Positions 54,287 to 63,600 of a stretch of DNA of 64,000 nucleotides are shown piece by piece; the first letter of the stretch is position 1, and each line of letters begins with the position of its first letter. The stretch lies in the NCBI GenBank assembly GCA_015709675.1, contig CP054182.1, positions 3,575,448 through 3,639,447 on the forward strand, read 5' to 3'. The position numbers and the translations under genes are program-made. The notes below the pieces were generated by a model that saw only the letters and a program-made list of their open reading frames with translations, was not told the origin of the DNA and ran no database searches. This stretch comes from Ignavibacteriales bacterium. GTDB taxonomy: Bacteria; Bacteroidota; Ignavibacteria; Ignavibacteriales; Ignavibacteriaceae.

Positions 54287-57121
54287 ATGACCTCCGGCCA
54301 GGTGTTTAGCAAGGATTTTTACGATTTCCTGGAATCAGTAACCCCCGGATTCTTCTCAAATGAGGAAAAAGAGCGGATTCCGGGACTCTTCCTCAGCAGC
54401 AGGGATACTGTACTTCTTACCAGAGAAACAGAAAGCAATCTCCTCCGGATTCTAAAGGCATTTTATGACCCCCGCACCCTGCTGAGGGAATGCCTGCGCT
54501 TCCCCTGGTTTCCAAACACTCTTATGCAGATAGCAGGTCACAGTAACTATCTGACGGATATCGTTGTCCGTGATCCAGGCCCACTTTACGGTTTCCTTAC
54601 TGAGGGATTGCTTGAAACACCCCTGGATGAAAAAGAATTACGAACATCAATCAAATTCAGTATTCAGAACTATTCCTCTCTCGAAAAACAGATTGCTTAT
54701 CTGAAAGGAATAAAGCGCCGTGAAATGCTGAAAATTGCCCTGAGAGATCTTCTAAAAATGGCGGAACTTGAGCAGCTTCTAAAAGAAGTATCCGGTCTTG
54801 CGAGAGTTATTACCGATACCGTATTTACGCTTTGCCATTCACATGAATCACTCCGGATTTGCGGAGCGGAAGTACCAGCGGAATATACCATGATCGCTCT
54901 CGGAAAAATGGGAGGCAATGAGCTGAACTACAGTTCGGATATTGACCTCATGGTCTTTTATAAACGGAATAAAAAAGCAGGGCGAAAAATTGAATACTAC
55001 GAACTGCTCTCATCAGTTATCCGGCTGTTCACCTCGCTTATGACAACCCCTGATGAGAATGGTTTCCTCTACCGTGTTGATTTCCGGCTCCGGCCGGACG
55101 GCAAGTCCGCCCCTCTCTGCCGGACACTGACAGATACACTCCGGTACTATGAGTCCCGCGGGGAACACTGGGAGCGGCAGATGCTCATTAAAGCCGGATA
55201 TATATCAGGAAGCAAAAAACTTTTTAGTGATTTTATCTCATACGTAACTCCGTTTATTTATCCCACTTCCTCGTTTATCTCGCCGCTCGAACAGATCCGC
55301 AAAATCCGGGGAAATATCCTCAGGGCAAATCAGAATGAACTGAACATCAAACTCGCTTCAGGGGGCATCAGAGATATCGAATTCGGCGTGCAGGCGCTGC
55401 AGCTTCTCGCGGGAGGAAAAAATCCGGATATCCGCACGGGCAACACCCTGAATGCTCTCCTTCAGCTTCGCGCTAAAGAACTTGTCTCAGAAGAGGAGTA
55501 TTCCGGCCTTACTGCAATTTATATATACTACCGCAGGATTGAACACTATCTGCAGCTTATGAACGATCAGCAGACCCATACAATTCCGTCAGGCGGAGAG
55601 CAGCTCGAAAAACTTTCCGCATTTTTCAGTTATGAGTCATCCGGGGAATTTCTGTCTGACCTTGCCCGGAGGAAAGAAATCGTAAAACAATTCTTCCGGT
55701 CGGTTACCGGTGAGGAGGAAATAAAAAAAGAAGCAGATCAGTTTGAGATCATCCCATTTACAGATCCCGTATCAGCAAAAAAGCAGTATGCATATCTTAA
55801 GGAGGGAAAAAGTCTTATCGGCGAAAGAAATTTTGACACGATCTCCCTTCAGGCTTTCGCATCAGTTGAACCGATGATTATCAGCTTACTAAAAAAAGTA
55901 TCTGATCCTGATACATTGCTTGCCAATATGGTAAAAATACTCCGCCAGGCTGCTTTTCCCTCAGTATGGTATGAGCAGTTCAGGAATGAAAAATTCCTTG
56001 AAGCATTTTCGGCGTTGTGTCTTCACGACAGCCGCTCAATGAATCTGCTCCCCGGAGATCCATACCTTCAGGAAAAGTTTTTAACCGGACGGGTTTTTGA
56101 ACCGGATGCTTTACAAAATGCCTCTAATATCCGTGAAATGTATTTTATCCAGAGCATTCAGCTGCTTTTGGGTATGATTACAACCGATGAGTTCTCCCGC
56201 AGACTCTCCGCGGCTATCAGAAAGAAACTGATTATGTTTCTTGAAGAACAGATTTCCGATAACAATGAGAGGGATAATATCTGCGTTATCGCCGCGGGCA
56301 GCATTAGCACAGGAACCATGTCCTTTTCCAGTGATGCTGACCTGATTTTTATCAAATCGGAAAATTATAATCCGCCTGATATTCAGGAACGTTACTTCAC
56401 TCTGCTCCACGAACTGAAGGTTGCCTCTTTTCCGATGGAAATTGATGCGCGTCTGCGGCCGGAAGGAAGAACCTCAGTCATCATATTCGGTTTAGGCGCT
56501 TACCAGGAGTATCTGCAAAAAAGGGCGAGGATATGGGAATTTCAGGCAATGACCAAAATGTCCTGTCTCTTTGGCAATAAAGAGCTTTTTGACCGCCTTA
56601 CCATCTCTGCTGCTGTCTGCCTGCAGCGTTTTCCGCCTGAGCAGATCAGAGCAGAAATGCTGGTAATGAGGAAAAAACTCATTACTGAGTCCTCAGCGCT
56701 GGGCAGCGCTGTGGAAATTAAACGGGGAAAGGGGGGATATGTGGATCTTGAGTTCATTGCCCAGTTTTTGATTCTGCGCAATTCTGCTTATTTTGCGGCA
56801 ATTCTTGGTATGGAATTCAGCAGTCTGATATCCTTTTTAGCAGAAAAGGAGATAATTTCTGCTGAAACTGGCGGGCAGATTCAAAGAAACTACTCCCTGC
56901 TCAAGTCCGCCGAGATTTTTCTGCAGATACTTGAACCGGCGGCAAAAGTAAGATTCCGAAATGAGAGCAAATCACTGCCGGTACTTGCGGGATTCATGGG
57001 TTATGACTCCCCCGAAGCACTCAGTAAATCAGTCAGCAGAATTATGAACGAAAATTCCGATTTATTAAGCAGATTCCTGAATAAGAGTAATGATGAATCC
57101 CAGACTGCAATATTTCCTTAA
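54287..57121 (+). CDS. glnE: Glutamine synthetase adenylyltransferase/deadenylylase
   Basis: A 944-residue GlnE of normal length with two nucleotidyltransferase domains. The N-terminal one has MGGNELNYSSDIDLMVFYK (about 208-226) and the C-terminal one GSISTGTMSFSSDADLIFI (about 668-686), both with the paired aspartates of the metal site; FRLRPDGKSAPLCR and IDARLRPEGRTSV follow each. It adds AMP to and removes AMP from glutamine synthetase, matching Tyr403 of the GlnA at 29235. GlnB/PII is not in this window. Its end overlaps the next gene. Confidence 0.95.
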   Translation: MTSGQVFSKDFYDFLESVTPGFFSNEEKERIPGLFLSSRDTVLLTRETESNLLRILKAFYDPRTLLRECLRFPWFPNTLMQIAGHSNYLTDIVVRDPGPLYGFLTEGLLETPLDEKELRTSIKFSIQNYSSLEKQIAYLKGIKRREMLKIALRDLLKMAELEQLLKEVSGLARVITDTVFTLCHSHESLRICGAEVPAEYTMIALGKMGGNELNYSSDIDLMVFYKRNKKAGRKIEYYELLSSVIRLFTSLMTTPDENGFLYRVDFRLRPDGKSAPLCRTLTDTLRYYESRGEHWERQMLIKAGYISGSKKLFSDFISYVTPFIYPTSSFISPLEQIRKIRGNILRANQNELNIKLASGGIRDIEFGVQALQLLAGGKNPDIRTGNTLNALLQLRAKELVSEEEYSGLTAIYIYYRRIEHYLQLMNDQQTHTIPSGGEQLEKLSAFFSYESSGEFLSDLARRKEIVKQFFRSVTGEEEIKKEADQFEIIPFTDPVSAKKQYAYLKEGKSLIGERNFDTISLQAFASVEPMIISLLKKVSDPDTLLANMVKILRQAAFPSVWYEQFRNEKFLEAFSALCLHDSRSMNLLPGDPYLQEKFLTGRVFEPDALQNASNIREMYFIQSIQLLLGMITTDEFSRRLSAAIRKKLIMFLEEQISDNNERDNICVIAAGSISTGTMSFSSDADLIFIKSENYNPPDIQERYFTLLHELKVASFPMEIDARLRPEGRTSVIIFGLGAYQEYLQKRARIWEFQAMTKMSCLFGNKELFDRLTISAAVCLQRFPPEQIRAEMLVMRKKLITESSALGSAVEIKRGKGGYVDLEFIAQFLILRNSAYFAAILGMEFSSLISFLAEKEIISAETGGQIQRNYSLLKSAEIFLQILEPAAKVRFRNESKSLPVLAGFMGYDSPEALSKSVSRIMNENSDLLSRFLNKSNDESQTAIFP

Positions 57122-59081
57122 ATACTATCATCCATTCCTTGCCGGAGCGGTTGTTCTGGCATTCTATGCCATAACTATTGCGCCCTCGGTAATTCAGATT
57201 GATTCAGGCGAGCTGGCTGCTGTTCAGCTTACACTGGGTATTGCTCACCCAACCGGGTATCCCCTTTTCACCATTCTTGGCTTTATCTTCTCTCACCTTC
57301 CCATTCCGGTTGCGCCTGTTGCAAAGATGAATATCCTTGCCGCGCTCTGGGTGACAGGAGGGGTGATTGTCTTCATATATACCTCTGAACTGATTTTAAA
57401 GCATCTTTCATCCTTTGTTTCAGACAAATCTGAAAAAGAATCCTTAAAACAGAAGAAGTCAAAAAAGAATAAAAAAGAAAAGGAAGAGCCCGCTGCCTCA
57501 GAGGTAAAAAAATCAGGTCTCAAGCATAAACCCTCGCTTTATATATTCACCGCCACTTCAGCAGGGCTTATTCTTGCATTTAACAAAACAGTCTGGTTTC
57601 AAAGCACATCGGTGGAAGTATATTCTCTCCATATCCTGCTGATTCTGCTGATTATTCACCTTCTGATCCGTGCCCGGTTAAATGCCCTGAGTGAATACCC
57701 GCACGATGTTCACTGGTTTGCTTTTGCATTCATGCTGGCCCTTGGGTTCACCAATCACATGACCACCCTGCTGATCCTCCCCGGGGTGGCCTATATCTAT
57801 TTTATAACTTACAAACTGAATAAAGAGTCATCCATCAGAATTCTGAAGATGCTTTTTATTTTTTTCACAACACTCTTTCTTGTTTATTCATATCTCCCTA
57901 TACGGGGTCTGCAAAATCCTTCCCTTAACTGGGGAAATCCGGTTAACCTTGAAAATATTATACGGCATATCTCAGGAAAGCAGTATCAGGTATGGATTTT
58001 TTCATCAACCGAAGCTGCCCGGAAGCAGTTTGAATACTTCATCAGCCAGATACCGCTTGAGTTCACTCTGAATCTGGTTTTTGTGGCTATCGGGCTGGTT
58101 TACTCCTTCCTGAAAGCACGGAAGATGTTTATCTTCCTTCTGATTTCTTTTGTGAGCACGGTTCTCTATGCTATTAATTATGATATCGTTGATATAGATT
58201 CTTATTTCCTGCTTGCTTATATCAGCATGGCCTATTTTGCGTTATTCGGATTATATAAGGCCTATCAGTGGCTCGGTGATAAACAATTGCAGCTGGTTCT
58301 GCCTGCCTCACTGGTTGCTATTTTCCTGGCGGCTCAGATCTATCTGAATTATGAAAAGATAAACCAGAAGGATAATCTCTCGGTAAAGGATTATACAACT
58401 CACGCGCTTCTAACCGCGGATAAACATGCCATCATTTTTACCTATCAGTGGGACTTCTTTATTTCCGCTTCCTACTATTTTCAGTATGTCGAAAAAATGC
58501 GGACTGATGTGAAAGTGATAGATAAAGAACTGCTCCGCCGCTCATGGTATTTTCCCCAGCTCGATTCTTTCATGCCGGATATTATGGCGAAAATAAAACC
58601 TGAGCGCGAAACTTTCCTCCGGCTGCTGGCTCCGTTTGAAAAGGATCTTCCGTTTGATCCCCAGCCGCTTGAAACTGCTTACCGGAACCTGATGCTCCGG
58701 CTTATTGAAACCAATCTCGGGCAGAGGCCTGTATATATTGGCTCCGAGCTGGTTGAAGGGGAGTTAAAGCGCGGCGAACTGATTATGCCTGAAGGTGTGA
58801 TCCTTATTCCCGACCTCTTCTTCTACCGCGTTACCAAAGGAAATAAATATATCCCCGCTTCTGATCTGCCTGAAGAACCTATACGGTTTCCTGCTTATAA
58901 GACATACTATACCAATTTCATCTATCAGAATGCAGCAGCCATGCTCACCCGCAGAATCTTTTATGAACTGCAGTTTAATAAGATGGAAAAAGCAAAGGCA
59001 TATTATAATTATCTGCGGACTAATTACCCTGAATACACCCCGCCGGCCGGTCTGACCGAAACAATGGAAAAAAGCCCGTAG
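57090..59081 (+). CDS. DUF2723 membrane protein, protein O-mannosyltransferase-like
   Basis: A 663-residue protein with about 10-12 membrane segments. The N-terminal luminal loop has IAPSVIQIDSGELAAVQLTLGIAHPTGYPLFTILG, the DUF2723 hallmark with its conserved DSGE and HPTGYP. A lysine-rich cytoplasmic insert (about 112-145) lies between segments, and a soluble C-terminal third (about 430-663) follows. GT-C-type enzymes of this group are proposed to mannosylate surface proteins. The start lies inside the 3' end of glnE (overlap 29-32 bases), so the two are coupled. Confidence 0.88.
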   Translation: MMNPRLQYFLKYYHPFLAGAVVLAFYAITIAPSVIQIDSGELAAVQLTLGIAHPTGYPLFTILGFIFSHLPIPVAPVAKMNILAALWVTGGVIVFIYTSELILKHLSSFVSDKSEKESLKQKKSKKNKKEKEEPAASEVKKSGLKHKPSLYIFTATSAGLILAFNKTVWFQSTSVEVYSLHILLILLIIHLLIRARLNALSEYPHDVHWFAFAFMLALGFTNHMTTLLILPGVAYIYFITYKLNKESSIRILKMLFIFFTTLFLVYSYLPIRGLQNPSLNWGNPVNLENIIRHISGKQYQVWIFSSTEAARKQFEYFISQIPLEFTLNLVFVAIGLVYSFLKARKMFIFLLISFVSTVLYAINYDIVDIDSYFLLAYISMAYFALFGLYKAYQWLGDKQLQLVLPASLVAIFLAAQIYLNYEKINQKDNLSVKDYTTHALLTADKHAIIFTYQWDFFISASYYFQYVEKMRTDVKVIDKELLRRSWYFPQLDSFMPDIMAKIKPERETFLRLLAPFEKDLPFDPQPLETAYRNLMLRLIETNLGQRPVYIGSELVEGELKRGELIMPEGVILIPDLFFYRVTKGNKYIPASDLPEEPIRFPAYKTYYTNFIYQNAAAMLTRRIFYELQFNKMEKAKAYYNYLRTNYPEYTPPAGLTETMEKSP

Positions 59082-59087
59082 GAAGTA

Positions 59088-59113
59088 TGAATTTTGAGGT
59101 ATGAATTATGATT
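59088..59113. repeat. AATTATGA-type degenerate direct repeat
   Basis: GAAGTATGAATTTTGAGG followed by TATGAATTATGATTAA. Same family as 31232-31284, located just after the DUF2723 stop codon. Confidence 0.5.
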
Positions 59114-59116
59114 AAT

Positions 59117-59160
59117 AAAAAAGCGCAGGTAACCAGATGAAGTTGCCTGCGCTTTTTTTT
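59117..59160. terminator. Bidirectional terminator
   Basis: Stem AGCGCAGGTAAC/GTTGCCTGCGCT with A runs before and eight T after; serves DUF2723 (+) and the converging DUF4837 gene (-). Confidence 0.88.
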
Positions 59161-59183
59161 GTAAGAAAGCTGCTTCTTAAAAA

Positions 59184-60272
59184 TTACTTTTCTAATGCAG
59201 AAAGTTTTTCCTTAATTTCTTTCTCCGTCATCTCAGATTTCAGTCTGAAGGACTGCAGCACCACATCCGCCTGCTGAATCAGATTCCTCTTATAATACTT
59301 TGGCGCATAAACTGAACCGTCAAGCATATAGATTCTGCGTGAGGATTCATCATAAAATGTGTAGCTCAGAAATGGTCCCCCCATGAACTTATCCGTCATG
59401 TGCCACAAACCCTGGGTAAGGAGTGCGTACCGCCCGTTGAAGTTTGTTTCGGTTACGGTATACGCTGAATCACCAACCACAACGTAATCCTTATCATCAC
59501 TGGTGCGGATATACTTTTCTGTTATCCGGTTACGGATGGCATAGACGCTGTCCTTATCGAGAAGGGTCGGATCAGCATTATCTATCCAGTGAATAAATAT
59601 CCAGATCTCAAGCTCGGTATTTGGTGTTCTTCTGATCCAGGCAAACTTATTTTCCGTATCAGTAATGGCAATCTTATAATCTTTCTGCACATAGATTGTC
59701 CAGTCAAATTTTTCAAGAAGAGCAGCACCGGCTTTTTTATCTTCAAACTTAGAGCCCATAAGCCCGGCTTTCAGGCGCTCATCACTTGCCTTCTGAAAGC
59801 CATAAAGAAGCTTGTCTGAATTCCTGAGAAGTTCATATTCCAGCGTCGCCATATCCTTCGCGGTGATAATCATCATGAGCTGCCCTTTTGCCCAGAAGTT
59901 CTTTCGTGAGATAAATGCTCCTTCGCCCCGTTCCATTTTTTCACGGGCACTTGAATCCAGCACTGTTTCTATATACCTGGAAACCTGGCTTCCGCTGTTG
60001 AGCGGTGCAATAAAAACCACATTCTTAAACGTCTTTAGATTGTTCAACTGCGTTATATCAGCGCGGCGTATGGTAAACAGCCGCTCTGGCTGCGGAGTTT
60101 CAATTTCTTTTTCAAATACCTGGCTGAGTGATTCCTGCAGCTCGGCAAACTCCAGAGAATCGGCAAAAACAAATATTTCATCTTCAAATCCGCGTGCGGG
60201 CTGCTGGGTTGTCTCGCAGCCGGAGAATATAAGAAGAGTAGCAGACAGAATGAGACTGTATATATATTTCAT
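59184..60272 (-). CDS. DUF4837 family lipoprotein
   Basis: A 362-residue lipoprotein with lipobox LIFSGC (Cys19). Motifs include EDEIFVFADSLEFAELQESLSQVFEKEIETPQPERLFTI, ERGEGAFISRKNFWAKGQLMMIITAKD and a C-terminal KYIRTSDDKDYVVV and GRYALLTQGLWHMTDKFMGGPFLSYTF, matching DUF4837 of Bacteroidetes/Chlorobi. Function is unknown. It follows the polyprenol kinase-like gene by 5 bases. Confidence 0.85.
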   Translation of the reverse strand: MKYIYSLILSATLLIFSGCETTQQPARGFEDEIFVFADSLEFAELQESLSQVFEKEIETPQPERLFTIRRADITQLNNLKTFKNVVFIAPLNSGSQVSRYIETVLDSSAREKMERGEGAFISRKNFWAKGQLMMIITAKDMATLEYELLRNSDKLLYGFQKASDERLKAGLMGSKFEDKKAGAALLEKFDWTIYVQKDYKIAITDTENKFAWIRRTPNTELEIWIFIHWIDNADPTLLDKDSVYAIRNRITEKYIRTSDDKDYVVVGDSAYTVTETNFNGRYALLTQGLWHMTDKFMGGPFLSYTFYDESSRRIYMLDGSVYAPKYYKRNLIQQADVVLQSFRLKSEMTEKEIKEKLSALEK

Positions 60273-60277
60273 GGCTT

Positions 60278-60967
60278 TTACCTCGGAACGTTTGGCAAAA
60301 TTAGCTGTACTTCAGGCATAAAAAGAATGAACAGACCCCACATAACAAAGCCCACCGTCATTGGAATAGACAGATTATCATCGGCCCAGCCGTGGGAGAT
60401 ATTCTCAATGATTGCTGCTGCTGCTGCGGCAGCGGCGGCAATAAGATATTCACCAATACCCGCGCCAAGTTTTGGAGTGAAGAGAATTACGATAAGCGCG
60501 CTGATAAAGAAAGCAGTGGTTCCGCCCAGACTTTTTTTAAGAAACGGGCGTATCCCATATTTTCTTCCGATGAGCGCCGCGGCAGAATCAGAAATGATAA
60601 GAATGGGAAAAGCGGTAAGGAAGAGCACCTTCGGGAAAATAATAACACAAAGCAGCGCTGAAATAAAAACATACGTGGCGCCGTTCAGATTTTTCTTCCT
60701 CTCATCAAGCTCATGTTTTCTGAGCATGAATCCGAATACCGTAAGGAAAAGTGATTTTATTCCGGGAGAAAGGTAACGGGCAAGGTCAAGGATGAGGGCC
60801 GCGGCAGTTACACCGGCGAGTATATATACAGCGGTTTCCCGGGTAATAAAATAATATATAACAGGAATAGAGAGACTGCAGAGATGAATGCCCTTGCGGA
60901 TCAGTTCATCTCTGTAGTTAATCTCAGGAGCTTCAGTTCTCAGGCTGCTGTTCATCGGGCTGAGCAT
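60278..60967 (-). CDS. Diacylglycerol/polyprenol kinase-family membrane protein
   Basis: A 229-residue polytopic protein (about 6 segments). [20 protein letters not shown] near the start, [38 protein letters not shown] and [15 protein letters not shown] match the SEC59/DGK1/VTE5 family, which phosphorylates prenols or diacylglycerol with CTP. A run of nine alanines (about 178-186) sits in one membrane segment. It overlaps the end of ftsH by up to 35 bases; ATG 60955 is an alternative start. Substrate not established. Confidence 0.82.
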   Translation of the reverse strand: MLSPMNSSLRTEAPEINYRDELIRKGIHLCSLSIPVIYYFITRETAVYILAGVTAAALILDLARYLSPGIKSLFLTVFGFMLRKHELDERKKNLNGATYVFISALLCVIIFPKVLFLTAFPILIISDSAAALIGRKYGIRPFLKKSLGGTTAFFISALIVILFTPKLGAGIGEYLIAAAAAAAAAIIENISHGWADDNLSIPMTVGFVMWGLFILFMPEVQLILPNVPR

Positions 60968-63050
60968 CTTCAGGAGATTTTTTTCTCTGCTCGAGCAGCG
61001 TCTTTACATGCTCCGGGAGTTCGTCTCCGTTTGACGGGCCCGGTTTTACGACAGCAGGAAGCTTTTCACCCTTCATCAGTCTGTCAATCTCTTCTGCATC
61101 AAGAATTTCCCTTTCGAGAAGTTCAAGTGAAAGCGTATGAAGCATGTCAATATTTTCCCGCAGCAGACGCTCGGCAGTGTCCATGCAGTTGTTTACTATT
61201 GCTCTTACTTCATTATCTATTTCAATAGCAGTCTGGTCTGAATATTCCCGGGTCTTCTGAATTTCGCGGCCGAGGAAAACTTCTTCTTCTTTCGTGCCGT
61301 AATTGAGCGGACCAAGTTTTTCACTCATACCCCACTCGCACACCATCTTTCTGGCAAGTTTGGTCGCGCGTTCGATGTCGTTTCCGGCACCGGTGGTGTA
61401 ATGATTAAAAACTATTTTCTCAGCAGCACGTCCGCCGAGGAGTACGGCAATTCTCATCTCAAGATATTCTTTTGAGTATGAGTGCTTTTCATCCACAGGC
61501 AGATAATGAGTTACGCCGAGTGCTCTTCCTCTCGGGATGATGGTCACTTTGTGAACCGGATCTGACTCAGGAAGCATTTTTGCCACAAGCACATGACCAA
61601 TTTCATGATAGCTGGTGGTCTTTTTTTCCTGGTCGGAAATTATCATACTCTTCCGCTCCATCCCCATCATTACTTTGTCTTTGGCTTCTTCGAAATCAGA
61701 CATATCAACTCTGTTTTTATCCTTTCGGGCGGCAAGCAGAGCTGCTTCATTCACCAGATTTGCCAGTTCGGCACCGGCAAGTCCGGGTGTGCCTTTCGCA
61801 AGCACATCAAGTTTTACATTCACATCCAGCGGAATCTTTCTGGTATGAACTTTAAGAATTCCTTCCCTGCCTTTTACGTCCGGGCGTTCAACCACAACCT
61901 GGCGGTCGAATCTTCCCGGTCTTAAGAGTGCCGGGTCAAGCACGTCAGGTCTGTTTGTCGCGGCTATGATGATAACACCGTTATTCTGCTCAAAGCCATC
62001 CATCTCAACCAGAAGCTGATTCAGAGTCTGCTCACGTTCATCATGACCTCCGCCAAGTCCGGCACCGCGCTGGCGGCCGACTGCGTCAATTTCATCAATA
62101 AAGATGATACAGGGCGCGCTCTTTTTACCCTGTTCAAACAGGTCACGCACACGGCTTGCGCCCACACCTACAAACATTTCTACGAAGTCAGCGCCTGAAA
62201 TCGAGAAAAATGGTACTCCGGCCTCACCTGCAACCGCACGCGCAATAAGAGTCTTTCCTGTACCGGGAGAACCTACAAGCAGCACTCCGCGTGGAATCTT
62301 TGCGCCAAGTTTCTGAAACTTAGCCGGTTCTTTTAAAAATTCAATAATTTCCTGAAGTTCTACTTTTGCTTCTTCATTGCCTGCCACATCCGCAAAAGTA
62401 ATTTTGTTATTCGACTGGTTTATCAGTTTGGCTTTGCTTTTGCCAAAGGAGAAAATTCCTCTGGTTCCGCCGGCACCGCCTCCGCCCCCCTGCATTCTTC
62501 TCATAAATGCAAAGTAGAGAGCAATAAGGAGCAGCCAGGGAACAAAGGTAATAAGCAGGCTCATCCATTCATTGGACTGTTTGTCAAATGAATAGTTAAT
62601 GCCCAGCGCTTTCCATTTCTCTTCCTCTGCAACAATCATCGGTTCGGGGAGATAGACAGAAATGTTTCTGACCTTGATTTCATTGATCATTTCTTCCTGT
62701 TTAAGCTCTCCCTTGAAGTAGTAATCGTTCAGGTCAGACTTGGTAATGATTGCTTTTTCAATCTTCTGTTCCTGAAGAAATCTCTTATAGTCGTTGTAGC
62801 TGACTTCGGCATAATTAACTCCAGTTCCGCGCATCATCTGAATTACGATAACTGCAGCTACAATTACCAGACCCCAGGTAAATACCGTACGGATTATTTT
62901 CGTCCAGTCAAATTCATCGTCAGGACGGTTTGAATAGTTTTTATTTCCATCGCCGCCGGAATTCTTGCCGCTCTTTTTCTGGTTTCCGGAATCCTTGGGC
63001 GTGTTATCTCTTTTTTCTGTCATAAATTGTTTATTCGTTTCATTATCCAT
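60933..63050 (-). CDS. ftsH: ATP-dependent zinc metalloprotease FtsH
   Basis: A 705-residue inner-membrane AAA+ protease. After a polar N-terminal tail rich in Asn/Gly/Lys, membrane segments at about 52-72 and 160-180 flank the periplasmic domain. Walker A is GSPGTGKT (260-267), Walker [13 protein letters not shown] region [19 protein letters not shown], and the zinc site is His482-Glu483-x-x-His486 (YHEIGH). It degrades unassembled membrane proteins and regulators. It overlaps hpt by 8 bases, the classic tilS-hpt-ftsH order. Confidence 0.98.
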   Translation of the reverse strand: MDNETNKQFMTEKRDNTPKDSGNQKKSGKNSGGDGNKNYSNRPDDEFDWTKIIRTVFTWGLVIVAAVIVIQMMRGTGVNYAEVSYNDYKRFLQEQKIEKAIITKSDLNDYYFKGELKQEEMINEIKVRNISVYLPEPMIVAEEEKWKALGINYSFDKQSNEWMSLLITFVPWLLLIALYFAFMRRMQGGGGGAGGTRGIFSFGKSKAKLINQSNNKITFADVAGNEEAKVELQEIIEFLKEPAKFQKLGAKIPRGVLLVGSPGTGKTLIARAVAGEAGVPFFSISGADFVEMFVGVGASRVRDLFEQGKKSAPCIIFIDEIDAVGRQRGAGLGGGHDEREQTLNQLLVEMDGFEQNNGVIIIAATNRPDVLDPALLRPGRFDRQVVVERPDVKGREGILKVHTRKIPLDVNVKLDVLAKGTPGLAGAELANLVNEAALLAARKDKNRVDMSDFEEAKDKVMMGMERKSMIISDQEKKTTSYHEIGHVLVAKMLPESDPVHKVTIIPRGRALGVTHYLPVDEKHSYSKEYLEMRIAVLLGGRAAEKIVFNHYTTGAGNDIERATKLARKMVCEWGMSEKLGPLNYGTKEEEVFLGREIQKTREYSDQTAIEIDNEVRAIVNNCMDTAERLLRENIDMLHTLSLELLEREILDAEEIDRLMKGEKLPAVVKPGPSNGDELPEHVKTLLEQRKKSPEDAQPDEQQPEN

Positions 63051-63600
63051 TTTTCTGTTCCTCGCTCAACACATAGACTGCTCTCAGGTTCCGGTACTTC
63101 TGAGCGTAATCCAGACCAAAGCCTATAACGAATTCGCTGGGAATAGAAAAGCCAATATAATCAATTTTAAGGTCATATTGCATACTTTTCGGCTTAACCA
63201 ACAGCGAGACAACGCTCACGCTTGCCGGGTTATGCTCTTTTATCAGGTCTAAAATGTATTTTACGGAAAGCCCTGAATCAACGATATCTTCAACGATAAT
63301 CAGGTGTCTTCCTTCAATCGTGCAATTCAAATCCTTCAGAAGAGTTACCGAACCTGATGAGATTTTTGCCTCACCGTAGCTTGATAATTTTAAAAAATCC
63401 ACCTCGCAGTCACCTTCAAAGTGTCTGACAAGGTCTGAAAAAAACATGAAAGATCCGTTAAGCACTCCCACAAAAATGGGGGTCTTTCCTCCAAAATCCC
63501 TGCTCAACTGTGCGGACATTTCCTTTGTCCGGACTGCAATCTGCTCTTCGGAGAGCATGGGAACAAACACATCACCGTTAATAACTATTTTATCTTTCAT
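63043..63600 (-). CDS. hpt: Hypoxanthine phosphoribosyltransferase
   Basis: A 185-residue protein with the PRPP-binding motif [12 protein letters not shown] (101-112) and [12 protein letters not shown] and KLSSYG blocks, and [25 protein letters not shown] near the end. It salvages hypoxanthine and guanine to IMP/GMP. Overlaps ftsH by 8 bases and tilS by 11 bases, forming one operon. Confidence 0.96.
   Translation of the reverse strand: MKDKIVINGDVFVPMLSEEQIAVRTKEMSAQLSRDFGGKTPIFVGVLNGSFMFFSDLVRHFEGDCEVDFLKLSSYGEAKISSGSVTLLKDLNCTIEGRHLIIVEDIVDSGLSVKYILDLIKEHNPASVSVVSLLVKPKSMQYDLKIDYIGFSIPSEFVIGFGLDYAQKYRNLRAVYVLSEEQKNG

Noticed and set aside
60327-60776. Two rightward open frames with polyalanine or cysteine runs
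   Set aside because: Antisense to the polyprenol kinase-like gene and driven by the GCN trinucleotide run.
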